Assembly (NCBI RefSeq): GCF_002976435.1
Contig: NZ_PUGF01000017.1
Location: forward strand, 1-64,000
DNA: 64,000 nucleotides
DNA from: Solimicrobium silvestre
Lineage (GTDB): Bacteria > Pseudomonadota > Gammaproteobacteria > Burkholderiales > Burkholderiaceae_D
Direction of reading: 5' to 3'
Both the position numbers and the translations under genes were made by a program. The notes beneath the pieces are model-generated. The model ran no database searches. It saw only the letters and a list, made by a program, of their open reading frames with translations, and was not told the origin of the DNA. Positions 10,891 to 19,545 of the stretch are shown here, piece after piece (positions within the stretch are counted from its first letter, which is position 1; each line of letters opens with the position of its first letter).

Positions 10891-11850
10891 ATGAAATACA
10901 AAGACTACTACCAGATACTGGGCGTCGAGCGAAGCGCAAGTACGGATGACATTAAGAAGGCCTATCGCAAGCTGGCGCATAAATATCATCCGGATGTCTC
11001 TAAAGATCCCGAAGGAGAAGAGAAATTCAAGGAAATAGCAGAAGCCTATGCGACATTGAAGAATACCGAAAAGCGTGAAGAGTACGATGCGATGGGGCCG
11101 CGAACAGCGGGTGATAATTTTACGCCGCCGCCTGAATGGCAAAATCGTTACGGCACTACCGGGTCAAATTTCGATGATGTGGATATTTCTGATCTTTTGA
11201 ATGCATTTCGTTCCAGCGGATTTGCTGACGTGAAAAATCACGGCCGGGCAAGCCATGCAATGCCGGGTGAAAACTATACAGTAACGGTTCCTATTTCCCT
11301 GGAAAAAATTGCCACCGGCGGCGAAACCGATGTTCGCGTTGAGGTGCCGGAACAGGATGAAAATGGACTCCCACATCGGGTATCACGAACATTTCGCGTC
11401 AACATTCCAAAGGCGGCGAGCGACGGTCAGCGGTTACGGCTTGTCGGTAAAGGTGGCCCTGGCCGCAACGGCGGTAAACCTGGCGATTTGTACGTCGCGC
11501 TCACCATTGCACCTCACGCCATTTTTCGTGTCAGCGGGCGCGACCTGTTTTTTGATCTATTACTGACTCCATCGGAGGCGGTATTGGGCACAACTGTGGA
11601 GATACCGACATTAAATGGCAGATTGGAGCTCACCATCAAACCAGGAACGTCCTCCGGGCAGCGACTCCGTCTCGCCAAACGAGGGTTGCCTTCTGCGCAC
11701 GGTGATGCGGGAGATTTGTACGCCGTGTCGCGCATCGTCGTACCTAAACAAGCTAGCGATCAAGAAAAAGCGCTGTACCGGCAACTTGCCGCTATTTCGG
11801 GTGGCACAGTTCATAGCGTGCGAGAAAGTCTTGAAAAGGAAGCAAAATGA
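10891..11850 (+). CDS. cbpA: CbpA, DnaJ-like co-chaperone (curved DNA-binding protein)
   Basis: A 319-residue type II J-domain protein. The J domain occupies residues 1-70 with H33-P34-D35, which stimulates DnaK ATPase activity. A G/P-poor linker and two C-terminal substrate-binding beta domains follow, without the zinc-finger region of DnaJ. I chose the ATG at 10891 ([12 protein letters not shown]) rather than the frame opening at 10789, because the J domain starts there. It overlaps cbpM by 4 bp, giving the CbpA-modulator pair. In Escherichia coli CbpA acts in stress and stationary phase and binds curved DNA. Confidence 0.93.
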   Translation: MKYKDYYQILGVERSASTDDIKKAYRKLAHKYHPDVSKDPEGEEKFKEIAEAYATLKNTEKREEYDAMGPRTAGDNFTPPPEWQNRYGTTGSNFDDVDISDLLNAFRSSGFADVKNHGRASHAMPGENYTVTVPISLEKIATGGETDVRVEVPEQDENGLPHRVSRTFRVNIPKAASDGQRLRLVGKGGPGRNGGKPGDLYVALTIAPHAIFRVSGRDLFFDLLLTPSEAVLGTTVEIPTLNGRLELTIKPGTSSGQRLRLAKRGLPSAHGDAGDLYAVSRIVVPKQASDQEKALYRQLAAISGGTVHSVRESLEKEAK

Positions 11851-12170
11851 GTACCAATATTTCCGAATGCATCTGGCTCAGTGATCACGATGTTTGTTCA
11901 GCCAATCACTTAATAGCAGTATCCGGGTTGTCTGCGGAAGAATTTGATGAACTAGTGCAAATTGGCATCATTACACCAATCAATGACAGCAAGTATTATC
12001 GATTAAGTTATATCGTCACCGCCAACACCGCCCGCAGGCTGCGCGATGATTTCGAGTTAGATTTGCACGGCATGGGATTGGCAATGACGTTGATGTTGCG
12101 CATCGAGAATTTGCAGGCAGAATTGAATAATGCGCGGGCGCGGATTCCTGCATCAATTAGGCCATATTAA
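11847..12170 (+). CDS. cbpM: CbpM, chaperone modulator of CbpA
   Basis: A 107-residue protein of the CbpM/MerR-like modulator family, which binds the J domain of CbpA and blocks its interaction with DnaK. An N-terminal helical domain ([33 protein letters not shown]) is followed by a helix with [20 protein letters not shown] and a C-terminal coiled-coil-like segment ([15 protein letters not shown]). The start overlaps the cbpA stop (ATGA), indicating translational coupling. Both genes are followed by the hairpin at 12396-12423. Confidence 0.9.
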   Translation: MSTNISECIWLSDHDVCSANHLIAVSGLSAEEFDELVQIGIITPINDSKYYRLSYIVTANTARRLRDDFELDLHGMGLAMTLMLRIENLQAELNNARARIPASIRPY

Positions 12171-12395
12171 ATTAATACATTATTGGATTGATGTCTGCTT
12201 TATAAGCATGCGATGTTATGCAATGACTTCAAATGTGGTTTTGATCATTTCAAAAGAAGACGATCATTATCGGCATACTTTTGTTTCGCGAGATTAGATG
12301 TGGTGAGGTGCTGCACGTACCTTGCATTAGTACAAATGGTAAAACATGCTGATGCGATGGGATTTTTGCTTTGCGGAACAATAGCAGAAATAGAA

Positions 12396-12423
12396 AAAGG
12401 GCTGCAATTGCTTGCAGCCCTTT
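12396..12423. terminator. Bidirectional terminator between cbpM and tRNA-Asn
   Basis: AAAGGGCTGCAA (12396-12407), a 4-base loop and TTGCAGCCCTTT (12412-12423) form a perfect 12-bp stem. A/T-rich runs on both sides let it serve the plus-strand cbpA-cbpM transcript and the minus-strand tRNA. Confidence 0.8.
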
Positions 12424-12430
12424 ATATTCT

Positions 12431-12506
12431 TGGCTCCCCGACCTGGACTCGAACCAGGGACCTGCGGATTAACAGTCCGTCGCTCTACCAACTGAGCTAT
12501 CAGGGA
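12431..12506 (-). tRNA. tRNA-Asn (anticodon GTT)
   Basis: The reverse complement folds as a 76-nt cloverleaf: acceptor TCCCTGA paired with TCGGGGA, anticodon stem CGGAC/GTCCG-like around CTGTTAA, the T arm GGTTCGAGTCC, discriminator G and an encoded CCA. The anticodon is GTT. A TATAAT-like -10 box lies on the minus strand at 12580-12585. Confidence 0.97.
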
Positions 12507-12634
12507 ATTGTCTTTGAAATCAATGTGTTAGAAGCTAACTTTGCAATCAACTGTCTAACTGAATTTCACAACAGAACGAATTATATCAGAACTTTTTGGG
12601 AGTAGTGGATTTTTATGCAGTGTTTTTTCTCTTT

Positions 12635-13636
12635 TTAATTCTCGTTTAAATGGTGCTTGAGAAAATTTTCAGTTACGGCTAAAGATTTGTGCCCAAGCAG
12701 GTCGCAAATGGTTTCTATTGCGATTCCAGATTGCGCTAAATCTAGTGCACCTTTTACTTTTAAATCTTGTAATCCGAACGAGGCAATGCCGCCATTTTTT
12801 TGGTATCTGTGCAGCATGGCTGCGATGCCGGTTGGCGTATAAGGCGTACCTAATCGGGAAGCGAGTAGATAATGTTGAGTGGATGTGGCTGGTAAAACGT
12901 TATCGATCGCTTGCTGCAACTGCTTATCTATTTCTATTTTGAGCGCTTTATTGGTTTTACTGTGAATCAGATGAATAAAGTGGACTCCCTGATCGGTTTG
13001 AATCGCGTCCCGCTGAATGCGCAGCACTTCCGCCGGATTTTGCAGCGTTTTATAGGCAAGTTGCATCGCTAATTGAACTTGCGGTGTGGCAAGTTGATAA
13101 ATGGCGAGGTAATCGAGGTCGCTAACATAACGCACGCGTGGTGTTTCTTTATTGCCGCCGATTTTTGTACATGGATTTACGGTGATGTTGCCGCCGCCTG
13201 TGCTGATGAGCCATGCGAATACGCTACCTAACAGTGTTTTTTCACGATTGGCACGCACGCCGCGTCCCAGTTGCTGATTAATATCCAGATAGTTTTTGAC
13301 TTGCTCCGCATCAATCATTTCTGGATTCAATGCGCCAAAGTGCGCTTTTAGCGGTAACGCATAATGCTGATAATCAGAAAGAGTACGGGCGGCTTTTTGT
13401 TTGAGCTTAACTAATTGCTCAAAATGTAAAAGATAGTCATCAATGATCCACGCCATTGTATGGTTAGCGGGCGTGTCATTGTTGTAATGCACAGCCAGAT
13501 GGCGGGCATGATGAATGTCTGTACCTAGGTTCTCCCATTTGCCGGTGAGTGCGTGAATATACCAAAACGCGTTGTGTTTATAGTGGCAACGTGCTGGTAA
13601 ATTAAGTGGATTTCCGTCTTTTCGCTCTCGTTGCAT
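12635..13636 (-). CDS. Tyrosine recombinase-like protein with degenerate catalytic residues
   Basis: A 333-residue protein with the plan of a phage-type integrase: an N-terminal arm, a core-binding helical domain (about 60-150) and a catalytic-type domain (about 165-333). Most key residues are changed. The first Arg (TGLRxxE in active enzymes) is N200 in TLQNPAE, the HxxR box is Q290-D-L-K293, and the Tyr nucleophile position is F325 in VTENFLKHH. The Lys (K227 or K230) and the GH box (G315-H316) remain. The frame is intact along its whole length, so it is not simple decay. It lies 128 bp beyond the 5' side of tRNA-Asn. It probably binds DNA without cutting it; its role is unknown. Confidence 0.8.
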   Translation of the reverse strand: MQRERKDGNPLNLPARCHYKHNAFWYIHALTGKWENLGTDIHHARHLAVHYNNDTPANHTMAWIIDDYLLHFEQLVKLKQKAARTLSDYQHYALPLKAHFGALNPEMIDAEQVKNYLDINQQLGRGVRANREKTLLGSVFAWLISTGGGNITVNPCTKIGGNKETPRVRYVSDLDYLAIYQLATPQVQLAMQLAYKTLQNPAEVLRIQRDAIQTDQGVHFIHLIHSKTNKALKIEIDKQLQQAIDNVLPATSTQHYLLASRLGTPYTPTGIAAMLHRYQKNGGIASFGLQDLKVKGALDLAQSGIAIETICDLLGHKSLAVTENFLKHHLNEN

Positions 13637-14025
13637 GGGCTTATTTTACTGAAATTGAAATGTTGACATGATAAACCGCTTCCATTCGTTAAATTATGCC
13701 TAAATATATTGCATCGCAGAATGAAATTATCGCTTCTTCTTGCCGACTCACTATTGTTTCTTTCTGATTGCCAACTATAGTAATACTAGCTGGAAATGAA
13801 AACCCGCTGCGGTGGAATGCAAAAGAAGTCATTCTGCCATGCTTAGTGAGTTTATCCGGCAATTTTGCCTGCCCATATTGGTATCTGCTGAATTTTTAGG
13901 CTTTTTGTTAAAAGCGCTATTAATCAATGGTTTATAGAAACATTTTCCGTAGATCTGCGAACTTATCCACAAAATTTGTGAAGAACTTTAGTGTTATTTA
14001 GATTTGTTTTTTTTATAATGCCATT

Positions 14026-14167
14026 GTTTTTTCTGTGAATAATTGCGCAGCTAGCTACTCTAATTTGTCATTTGGACGTCATAATTTAACGTTAGGATAG
14101 TCATGTATCCCCAATTCTTTCCAAAGAGAATTTGCCCGTAATTGCAAAATTACGGGTTTTTTTTTGC
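14026..14167 (+). ncRNA. Candidate small RNA ending in a strong intrinsic terminator
   Basis: A perfect TATAAT box (14014-14019) precedes this stretch by about 7 bases. The stretch ends in a CCCGTAATT...AATTACGGG hairpin followed by nine T residues. No open frame links the two. The -35 hexamer is weak and no known RNA family was recognised, so this is only a candidate of about 140 nt. Confidence 0.35.
14136..14167 (+). terminator. Intrinsic terminator
   Basis: CCCGTAATT, a short loop and AATTACGGG form the stem, immediately followed by a run of nine T. It has no coding gene upstream on the plus strand for several hundred bases. Confidence 0.85.
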
Positions 14168-14462
14168 TGAAACAGAGGAGATGTGCCTCGCTATGAGGCA
14201 CGTAGTTGCTGCTGAACTTGTTGCTAATCGTCAACAGTGAGGTAAATGTAGTGGTATAACTTAGCGCGAGATAACGTTACCAGGTACTTTGCGGATTGCG
14301 TAAAACTCGGCTAAATTGTTGAATTGTTTATGGATTATTGATACAGGCATCGGCCGCAGTGAAATTGACCTATGGCATCACATAAAAATACTATAAACAA
14401 CGCTTGATTTGATCATCTGATTGTCATATTGTGCAATGCACTAATTACTTCAAGGTATTCAA

Positions 14463-16346
14463 TTGTCTTCTCAATTTCAACCAACGAAAAGCAGCACCCC
14501 AGCGTTAACCATCGCTGCTGTTGGTATCGTATATGGCGATATCGGAACTAGCCCGCTTTACACCATGCAAACCATTTTCTCTAAAGAATACGGTTTAGAT
14601 TTAACTAATGCCAACATTTTGGGCGTAGTTTCATTAATTATGTGGGGCCTGTTTATTGTCGTGGCGCTCAAATACGTCACGCTGATTTTACGCGCTGATA
14701 ACCGCGGCGAAGGCGGTATTATTGCGTTAATGGCATTGGCTTTAGAGTCGGTGGGTAAAAAATCACGCTGGAGCTACGCCTTATTGCTGCTAGGTTTATT
14801 CGGCGCCGCCTTGTTTTACGGCGATGGCGTTATTACTCCCGCGATGTCAGTCATTTCGGCAATCGAAGGGTTGAACGTCGCCACCCCGAGTTTTAGTACT
14901 TACGTCGTACCAATTACCGTGGTGGTACTGATTACCTTATATTCATTCCAGCACAAAGGAACCGCCGGGATCGGTAAATGGTTTGGCCCGATTATGGTGT
15001 TGTGGTTTATCGCTTTAGCAGTAATGGGTGTGCTTAACATCCTCAAAGCCCCAATCATTTTGATCGCCTTAAATCCATTTCACGCCTTTGCATTTTTGAT
15101 GCATCACGGTTGGCTGGCGTTTGTGGCGCTGGGTGCCGTTGTGTTGGCATTTACCGGTGCAGAAGCACTCTATGCCGACATGGGGCACTTTGGTCGCAAA
15201 CCAATTCGTCTGGCCTGGTTTGGCATCGTTTTTCCCGCTTTAATGCTAAATTATTTAGGGCAGGGCGGTTTGCTCATGACGAACGCTGCTGCTGTAGAAA
15301 ATCCGTTTTATTATCAATTAGGCGCATGGAGTATTTACCCATTGGTGGCCTTATCTACCGTCGCTGCGGTGATCGCTTCGCAAGCGACTATTTCCGGCAC
15401 GTATTCGATGACTAAAGAAGCGATTTCACTCGGATTATTGCCTCGCTTATCTATTATTCATACCTCAGTCAAAGAAATCGGCCAGATCTATATGCCGATG
15501 GTGAACTGGATTCAGTTAGCAGCAGTGTTGGGCGCGGTGGTTGGTTTCGGTTCTTCGGCCAATTTGGCCGCTGCCTATGGTATTGCAGTGACCGCGACCA
15601 TGTTAATCACCACAGTGTTGACCTTCTTCGTCATTCGCCAGGCATGGAAATACAATATTGTCCTCTGTGTTGCCGCCACCGGTTTCTTCTTTATTATTGA
15701 CACCGCATTCTTCTCAGCGAATGCACTCAAAATCATGCACGGCGGCTGGTTCCCCTTAGTGCTGGGCTCGATTATGTTTACTGTTATGCTGACCTGGCAT
15801 AAAGGGCGTGAATTAGTGTTCCAGAATTTAAGAGTCCACGCGATTCCGCTTAAAGATTTTTTAGCTTCGTTATTTATCGCACCACCGCACCGCGTTGGCG
15901 GCACGGCGATCTTCTTGCGTAGTGCTTCGGAAGGCGTACCACATGCATTGCTGCATAATTTATCGCACAATAAAATCTTGCACGAACGCGTCATTTTCTT
16001 AACTGTTTACAATCAGGAAATCCCTTGGGTGCCATTCAATGAGCGCGTCAGAGTTATTGCACTGGGCAATGAGTGCTATCAGCTTGACGTGTTTTATGGT
16101 TTTAAAAATGAACCCGACATTCCACAGGCATTAGAGCTGGCAGAAGCCAAAGGACTCAAGTTTGAAATTATGGAAACGTCCTTCTTCGTGACCCGACAAA
16201 CCATTGTTTCCCGTCCGCAGCACGAAATGTCCGCATGGCGCGAATGGTTATTTGTGATTATGTCGCGTACAGCAAGAGATGCGGCCGACTACTACCACAT
16301 TCCAAGTAACCGGGTTATTGAGGTCGGTTCGCAAGTGGAAATTTAA
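14463..16346 (+). CDS. kup: Kup-type low-affinity potassium uptake protein
   Basis: A 627-residue KUP/HAK/KT K+:H+ symporter. It starts at TTG (14463) with AAGG upstream; no ATG lies near the domain start. The family signature GVVYGDIGTSPLYT-like stretch appears as GIVYGDIGTSPLYTMQTIF at residues 22-40. About twelve membrane helices occupy residues 15-460, followed by a cytosolic C-terminal domain (about 480-627) with MSRTARDAADYYHIPSNRVIEVG at the end. It acts in the inner membrane for K+ uptake under osmotic or acid conditions. It is monocistronic, and the next gene is a tRNA. Confidence 0.96.
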   Translation: MSSQFQPTKSSTPALTIAAVGIVYGDIGTSPLYTMQTIFSKEYGLDLTNANILGVVSLIMWGLFIVVALKYVTLILRADNRGEGGIIALMALALESVGKKSRWSYALLLLGLFGAALFYGDGVITPAMSVISAIEGLNVATPSFSTYVVPITVVVLITLYSFQHKGTAGIGKWFGPIMVLWFIALAVMGVLNILKAPIILIALNPFHAFAFLMHHGWLAFVALGAVVLAFTGAEALYADMGHFGRKPIRLAWFGIVFPALMLNYLGQGGLLMTNAAAVENPFYYQLGAWSIYPLVALSTVAAVIASQATISGTYSMTKEAISLGLLPRLSIIHTSVKEIGQIYMPMVNWIQLAAVLGAVVGFGSSANLAAAYGIAVTATMLITTVLTFFVIRQAWKYNIVLCVAATGFFFIIDTAFFSANALKIMHGGWFPLVLGSIMFTVMLTWHKGRELVFQNLRVHAIPLKDFLASLFIAPPHRVGGTAIFLRSASEGVPHALLHNLSHNKILHERVIFLTVYNQEIPWVPFNERVRVIALGNECYQLDVFYGFKNEPDIPQALELAEAKGLKFEIMETSFFVTRQTIVSRPQHEMSAWREWLFVIMSRTARDAADYYHIPSNRVIEVGSQVEI

Positions 16347-16359
16347 GGTGCGCAACTAA

Positions 16360-16388
16360 TTGCATTTGTTCAGCCTAGCCCGTATAAT
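16360..16388 (+). promoter_or_regulatory. Probable sigma-70 promoter of tRNA-Ser
   Basis: TTGCAT (16360-16365) and a perfect TATAAT (16383-16388) are 17 bp apart, followed by a GC-rich discriminator (TGCGCGC) typical of stable RNA promoters. Confidence 0.55.
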
Positions 16389-16441
16389 TGCGCGCTTCGG
16401 CTCCGCAGCATAATATTGCTGCGGTTGCACTCAAGTAGTAA

Positions 16442-16531
16442 GGAGAGGTGGCAGAGTGGTCGAATGTACTTGACTCGAAATCAAGCGATGGGGCGACCCA
16501 TCCGAGGGTTCGAATCCCTCCCTCTCCGCCA
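16442..16531 (+). tRNA. tRNA-Ser (anticodon CGA)
   Basis: A 90-nt class II tRNA with acceptor GGAGAGG/CCTCTCC, anticodon loop CTCGAAA giving CGA, a long variable arm, T arm GGGTTCGAATCCC and an encoded CCA. Confidence 0.97.
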
Positions 16532-16540
16532 GTAATACTA

Positions 16541-16563
16541 ATGCCCGCGCAAGCGGGCATTTT
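16541..16563 (+). terminator. Terminator of tRNA-Ser
   Basis: ATGCCCGC, loop GCAA, GCGGGCAT form an 8-bp stem ending in TTT. It is preceded by AATACTAA, which also precedes the terminator repeats at 17869 and 22530. Confidence 0.75.
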
Positions 16564-17009
16564 CATATCTAAACGACGAGGAGAAAGCATGCTCGTGCGA
16601 GGAATTCTAAGGTAATCATCTGTAGGTGAATGCGCAGCCTGCGCCTGCCTAAGCAAATCATTCCTTCCGTCCGCAACTCGTTTTAAGTAGTACCAACCCC
16701 CCCTAAAAAAATCCGCATAAAATCGAGTATTTATGCGTGTTTTTTGTTTCAGGCGGATCCACACAGTACATTGATATCTCAAGTTTTTGCATCCAAGGAT
16801 GAATAGTTCAAAAGCCTATTGATGCAAAAATGACTAAACTCTTAGCCCCGCAGACTGATTTCCCGGCATTTTTACATGATGAACCTCAATTCTGCTGATT
16901 GGCTGTATGGGGTGGTAATTTTGTCTGCGGGCAAGCGTTAAGTTATAAATTCGGATAGGATTATCGCTCTGGCTGCATATTGATTAATGATTTTTTTGCG
17001 AGGTACTAA
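16564..17009. other. Intergenic region downstream of tRNA-Ser
   Basis: No gene is supported. A minus-strand frame covering 16375-16782 is antisense to the tRNA and is discarded. Two hairpins are visible: CGCATAA/TTATGCG (16714-16737), followed on the minus strand by a T run, and TTTTTGCATC/GATGCAAAAA (16783-16830). The promoter of the next gene should lie in 16900-17000. Confidence 0.4.
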
Positions 17010-17831
17010 ATGTTGACTCAGGCGGAAAAAGGAAAAGCTTTTCGTGCGCTCCATGAGAATAAGGGCGCATTCATCATTCCCAATCCATGGGACGTGGGCA
17101 CAGCAAGATTACTTGCGTCCCTTGGTTTTGAGTCGCTGGCAACCACTAGCGCTGGCTACGCGTTTTCCGTCGGACAACCGGATAATACGATTGCTCGTGA
17201 TGAGATGATCGCGCATGTGGCTGCTATTGTTTCAGCCACAGATTTGCCAGTAAGTGCCGATCTTGAGAACGGTTTTGGTGATACTCCTGAATCGGTTGCG
17301 CAAACAATCAGGCTTGCGGCGGCAGCGGGTTTAGTTGGTGGTTCGATCGAAGATTCAACCAATCGTCCGGATGATCCGATTTATGGTCATGAACTTGCCG
17401 TTGAGCGAATCCTTGCAGCTTCGGAGGTGGTGCGAACGCTCCCATTTCCCTTCACATTGACTGGCCGCGCGGAAAATTACATGGTCGGCCGCCGTGATAT
17501 CAACGATACAATTAAGCGACTTCAGGCCTACCAAGAGGCGGGGGCAGATGTGCTCTACGCGGCTGGCCTTTCGAGTAAAGAGGACATTGCTGCGGTTGTC
17601 AGTTCTGTTGATCGGCCAGTGAATGTTGTGATGGGATTGCAAGGCGCTCAACTGAGTCTTGCTGAACTGTCAGCTATCGGAGTCAAACGCATCAGCGTTG
17701 GAAGCGCACTCTCCCGAGCTGCCCTCGGAGCCTTTCTTCGCGCTGCTCGCGAGATGCGTGAGGATGGCACCTTCGATTTTGCAAATGAGGCAGTCAGCTA
17801 TAAGGAAATCAATGCCATGTTCAAGGCATGA
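17010..17831 (+). CDS. Isocitrate lyase/phosphoenolpyruvate mutase-like enzyme
   Basis: A 273-residue TIM-barrel protein of the ICL/PEPM superfamily. N-terminal FIIPNPWDVGTARLLASLGFESLATTSAGYAF, the metal-binding DLENGFGDT and GSIEDSTN, and the barrel strand FTLTGRAENYMVG are visible. The KKCGH motif of true isocitrate lyases is missing, so it belongs to the broader group of 2-methylisocitrate lyase, oxaloacetate decarboxylase or phosphonate enzymes; the substrate is not known. It is a lone gene with RBS GAGG upstream and the terminator repeat at 17869 downstream. Confidence 0.85.
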   Translation: MLTQAEKGKAFRALHENKGAFIIPNPWDVGTARLLASLGFESLATTSAGYAFSVGQPDNTIARDEMIAHVAAIVSATDLPVSADLENGFGDTPESVAQTIRLAAAAGLVGGSIEDSTNRPDDPIYGHELAVERILAASEVVRTLPFPFTLTGRAENYMVGRRDINDTIKRLQAYQEAGADVLYAAGLSSKEDIAAVVSSVDRPVNVVMGLQGAQLSLAELSAIGVKRISVGSALSRAALGAFLRAAREMREDGTFDFANEAVSYKEINAMFKA

Positions 17832-18212
17832 CGGATGTAACCAATCAGATTTCCAAATAAGTAATACTAAAACCCCGAACTTTTCAATGAAATCAATCAT
17901 TTAGAAGTTCGGGGTTTTTCCATTTCAGCACATATTTTTACCAGATGCTGAAGGCGTTAGCTTGCTCTGGGTATTCAACTAATTTTACTGACAGAATTTT
18001 CATTTTTTTGAAAATGCCATAAATGTGGCATTGCGGAAATATTTCTATATGCTGTTTATTTCTTGATGTAAACTTAAAAAGCGTGAGCATTGGGACTTCA
18101 AAGCAGTCATTGGATGCAATAAAGCGAATAAGAACGATCGGCCAAATATTCATTAATGTACTGACGCTATTTGAAAATCATTAGAAACGCTATCTCTACA
18201 GGTTAACGATAA
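17832..18212. other. Intergenic region with terminator repeat copy 1
   Basis: Contains the terminator repeat (17863-17925). The rest is AT-rich; a 71-codon minus-strand frame (17938-18153) has no recognisable features and is not supported. It should hold the promoter of the RraB-like gene. Confidence 0.4.
17863..17925. repeat. Dispersed terminator repeat, copy 1
   Basis: AAAACCCCGAACTT (17869-17882) pairs with 17905-17918 and is followed by T residues, acting as a terminator for the ICL/PEPM-like gene. A nearly identical copy including the 22-base loop is found at 22524-22585; I count two substitutions and one indel. Confidence 0.8.
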
Positions 18213-18626
18213 ATGAAAAAAATATTTATAAGATTAATCGCCCTGTTTGTACTTTTGTCAGTTTTTGATCTTGCTTCGGCTAAAGACAAAATTGTGATTA
18301 CTCTGGAACAGTTAAATAAAATGTTCGTAAGTATGCGTTCTGACTTGGGAGATAAAGTTGATGGCGATTTGTTGTGGGGTTATTTTTTCACAGATTCTGA
18401 TCCCAAAAAGCTTCAGCCACTAGCAGACCGGTTGTCAAAAAATGGTTACCGAGTCGTGAATATTTATCTCACTGACGATAAGAATAAATATTTCTTACAC
18501 ATTGAAAAAATTGAACACCACACACCAGAATCGTTAAATAAAAGGAACGCCGAATTTTACAAATTGGCGAATGAATTCCAACTGGAATCCTATGATGGAA
18601 TGGATGTAGGGCCGGTGGGAAAGTAA
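18213..18626 (+). CDS. RraB-like protein with signal peptide
   Basis: A 137-residue protein. Residues 1-23 form a signal peptide (positive start, hydrophobic core, ASA cleavage site before KDKIV). The mature part matches the RraB/DUF695-like fold, with FFTDSDPKKLQPLADRLSKNGYRVVNIYL, LHIEKIEHHTPESLNKRN and the ending ESYDGMDVGPV. Cytosolic RraB of Escherichia coli binds RNase E and reduces its activity; an exported version cannot do that in the periplasm, so the role here is open. The gene is monocistronic, downstream of the terminator repeat. Confidence 0.8.
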   Translation: MKKIFIRLIALFVLLSVFDLASAKDKIVITLEQLNKMFVSMRSDLGDKVDGDLLWGYFFTDSDPKKLQPLADRLSKNGYRVVNIYLTDDKNKYFLHIEKIEHHTPESLNKRNAEFYKLANEFQLESYDGMDVGPVGK

Positions 18627-18775
18627 TCATAGTATGAATGGTAGATTGCCTTTATATTCAACCGGTGAAAGTCACCCAGACTGGCAGTAGCTTAGCTTTA
18701 AATATGAAGTAGTTGATGTAAATTTGTTTTCGTAACATGCCCCCATTGTGGGCAAAAAATTGGATACCGAAGTCG

Positions 18776-19402
18776 ATGGCTAGAATGAAATTAAAAACAG
18801 AAGCAGTCGTATTGGCGGCAGATTTGATCGGAACTTCGGTGTTTGCGGTCGAAGGCGCGCTTAGTGCAATTCACGGCAATTTGGATCTGTTAGGTGTGAT
18901 GGTGATTGCGTTCATCGCCGCACTTGGTGGTGGAGTTATTCGTGATATGTTGATTGGCGCAACGCCGCCGAATGCGATTCGTGACTGGCGCTATCCTGCG
19001 CTGACATTCCTGGCTGGTTTGCTGACCTTTATATTCCATTCGTCATTTCAGGCAATACCCACCCAGCTCATGTTAGTGCTAGATGCAGCTGGTCTATCTT
19101 TATTTGCCGTGGCCGGCGTTGAAAAAGCAACTATGTTTGGTATTCGGCCATTTGTTGCGATGTTGTTGGGTACGGTAACAGGAGTAGGGGGCGGGGTAAT
19201 TCGCGATATATTAATGACGCGGGTACCCGCAGTTCTGCAGACAGATATTTATGCAACGGCTGCTTTTTTCGGTGCTTTTATCGTGTTACTGGGGCGCCGC
19301 TTTGGCTTGTCGGAAGGCTCCGCAGGATTACTTGGCGGCTTGGTGTGCTTTACTGTGCGTTTACTGTCAGTTGCTTATGGCTGGCATTTACCTAAAGCCT
19401 GA
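18776..19402 (+). CDS. TRIC-type cation channel family protein (YadS/UPF0126)
   Basis: A 208-residue membrane protein with seven hydrophobic helices in a two-repeat layout: GGGVIRDMLIG in the first half and GGGVIRDILMT in the second, the diagnostic GGG-x-x-RD motif of bacterial TRIC channels. The family forms trimeric channels for K+ and other cations; some bacterial members are linked to glycine or stress, but none proves the role here. The start at 18776 is chosen as the first ATG near the domain, although 18737 and 18785 are possible. A decayed copy of the gene's 3' part occurs at 22588-22640. Confidence 0.87.
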   Translation: MARMKLKTEAVVLAADLIGTSVFAVEGALSAIHGNLDLLGVMVIAFIAALGGGVIRDMLIGATPPNAIRDWRYPALTFLAGLLTFIFHSSFQAIPTQLMLVLDAAGLSLFAVAGVEKATMFGIRPFVAMLLGTVTGVGGGVIRDILMTRVPAVLQTDIYATAAFFGAFIVLLGRRFGLSEGSAGLLGGLVCFTVRLLSVAYGWHLPKA

Positions 19403-19415
19403 ATTATTAATGGAC

Positions 19416-19478
19416 AGGGGGCAGGTCTACTATTCATAGATCTTTCTATGAAAATAGGTGAATTTAGGTCAGCCCCCT
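19416..19478. terminator. Nested hairpin between convergent genes
   Basis: AGGGGGC (19416-19422) and GCCCCCT (19472-19478) enclose a perfect inner hairpin, TTCATAGA/TCTATGAA with a 4-base loop (19433-19452). It lies between convergent genes and may end transcription from both sides, though T runs are poor. Confidence 0.4.
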
Positions 19479-19545
19479 ATACCTAATCGCTGCTACACAC
19501 GTATGCAGGTCATGAGATCGATCAATCAATCATAAAATAGAGCAG

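Larger units (their letters stand above)
13637..14462. other. Long intergenic region upstream of kup
   Basis: No protein-coding gene is seen in about 826 bases. The region holds a possible promoter with TATAAT at 14014-14019 and a strong intrinsic terminator at 14137-14167, which together could bound a small RNA (listed separately). The 295 bases after the terminator would hold the kup promoter. Confidence 0.5.

Noticed and set aside
12431-13700. Genomic island integrated at tRNA-Asn
   Set aside because: The recombinase lies on the 5' side of the tRNA, no second copy of the tRNA 3' end was seen in the window, and the recombinase appears inactive.
16375-16782. A 135-codon frame on the minus strand
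   Set aside because: It is antisense to tRNA-Ser(CGA) and its promoter; frames like this arise commonly from tRNA regions.
17938-18153. Small minus-strand gene in the intergenic region
   Set aside because: No ribosome binding site, no recognised motif and AT-rich composition.
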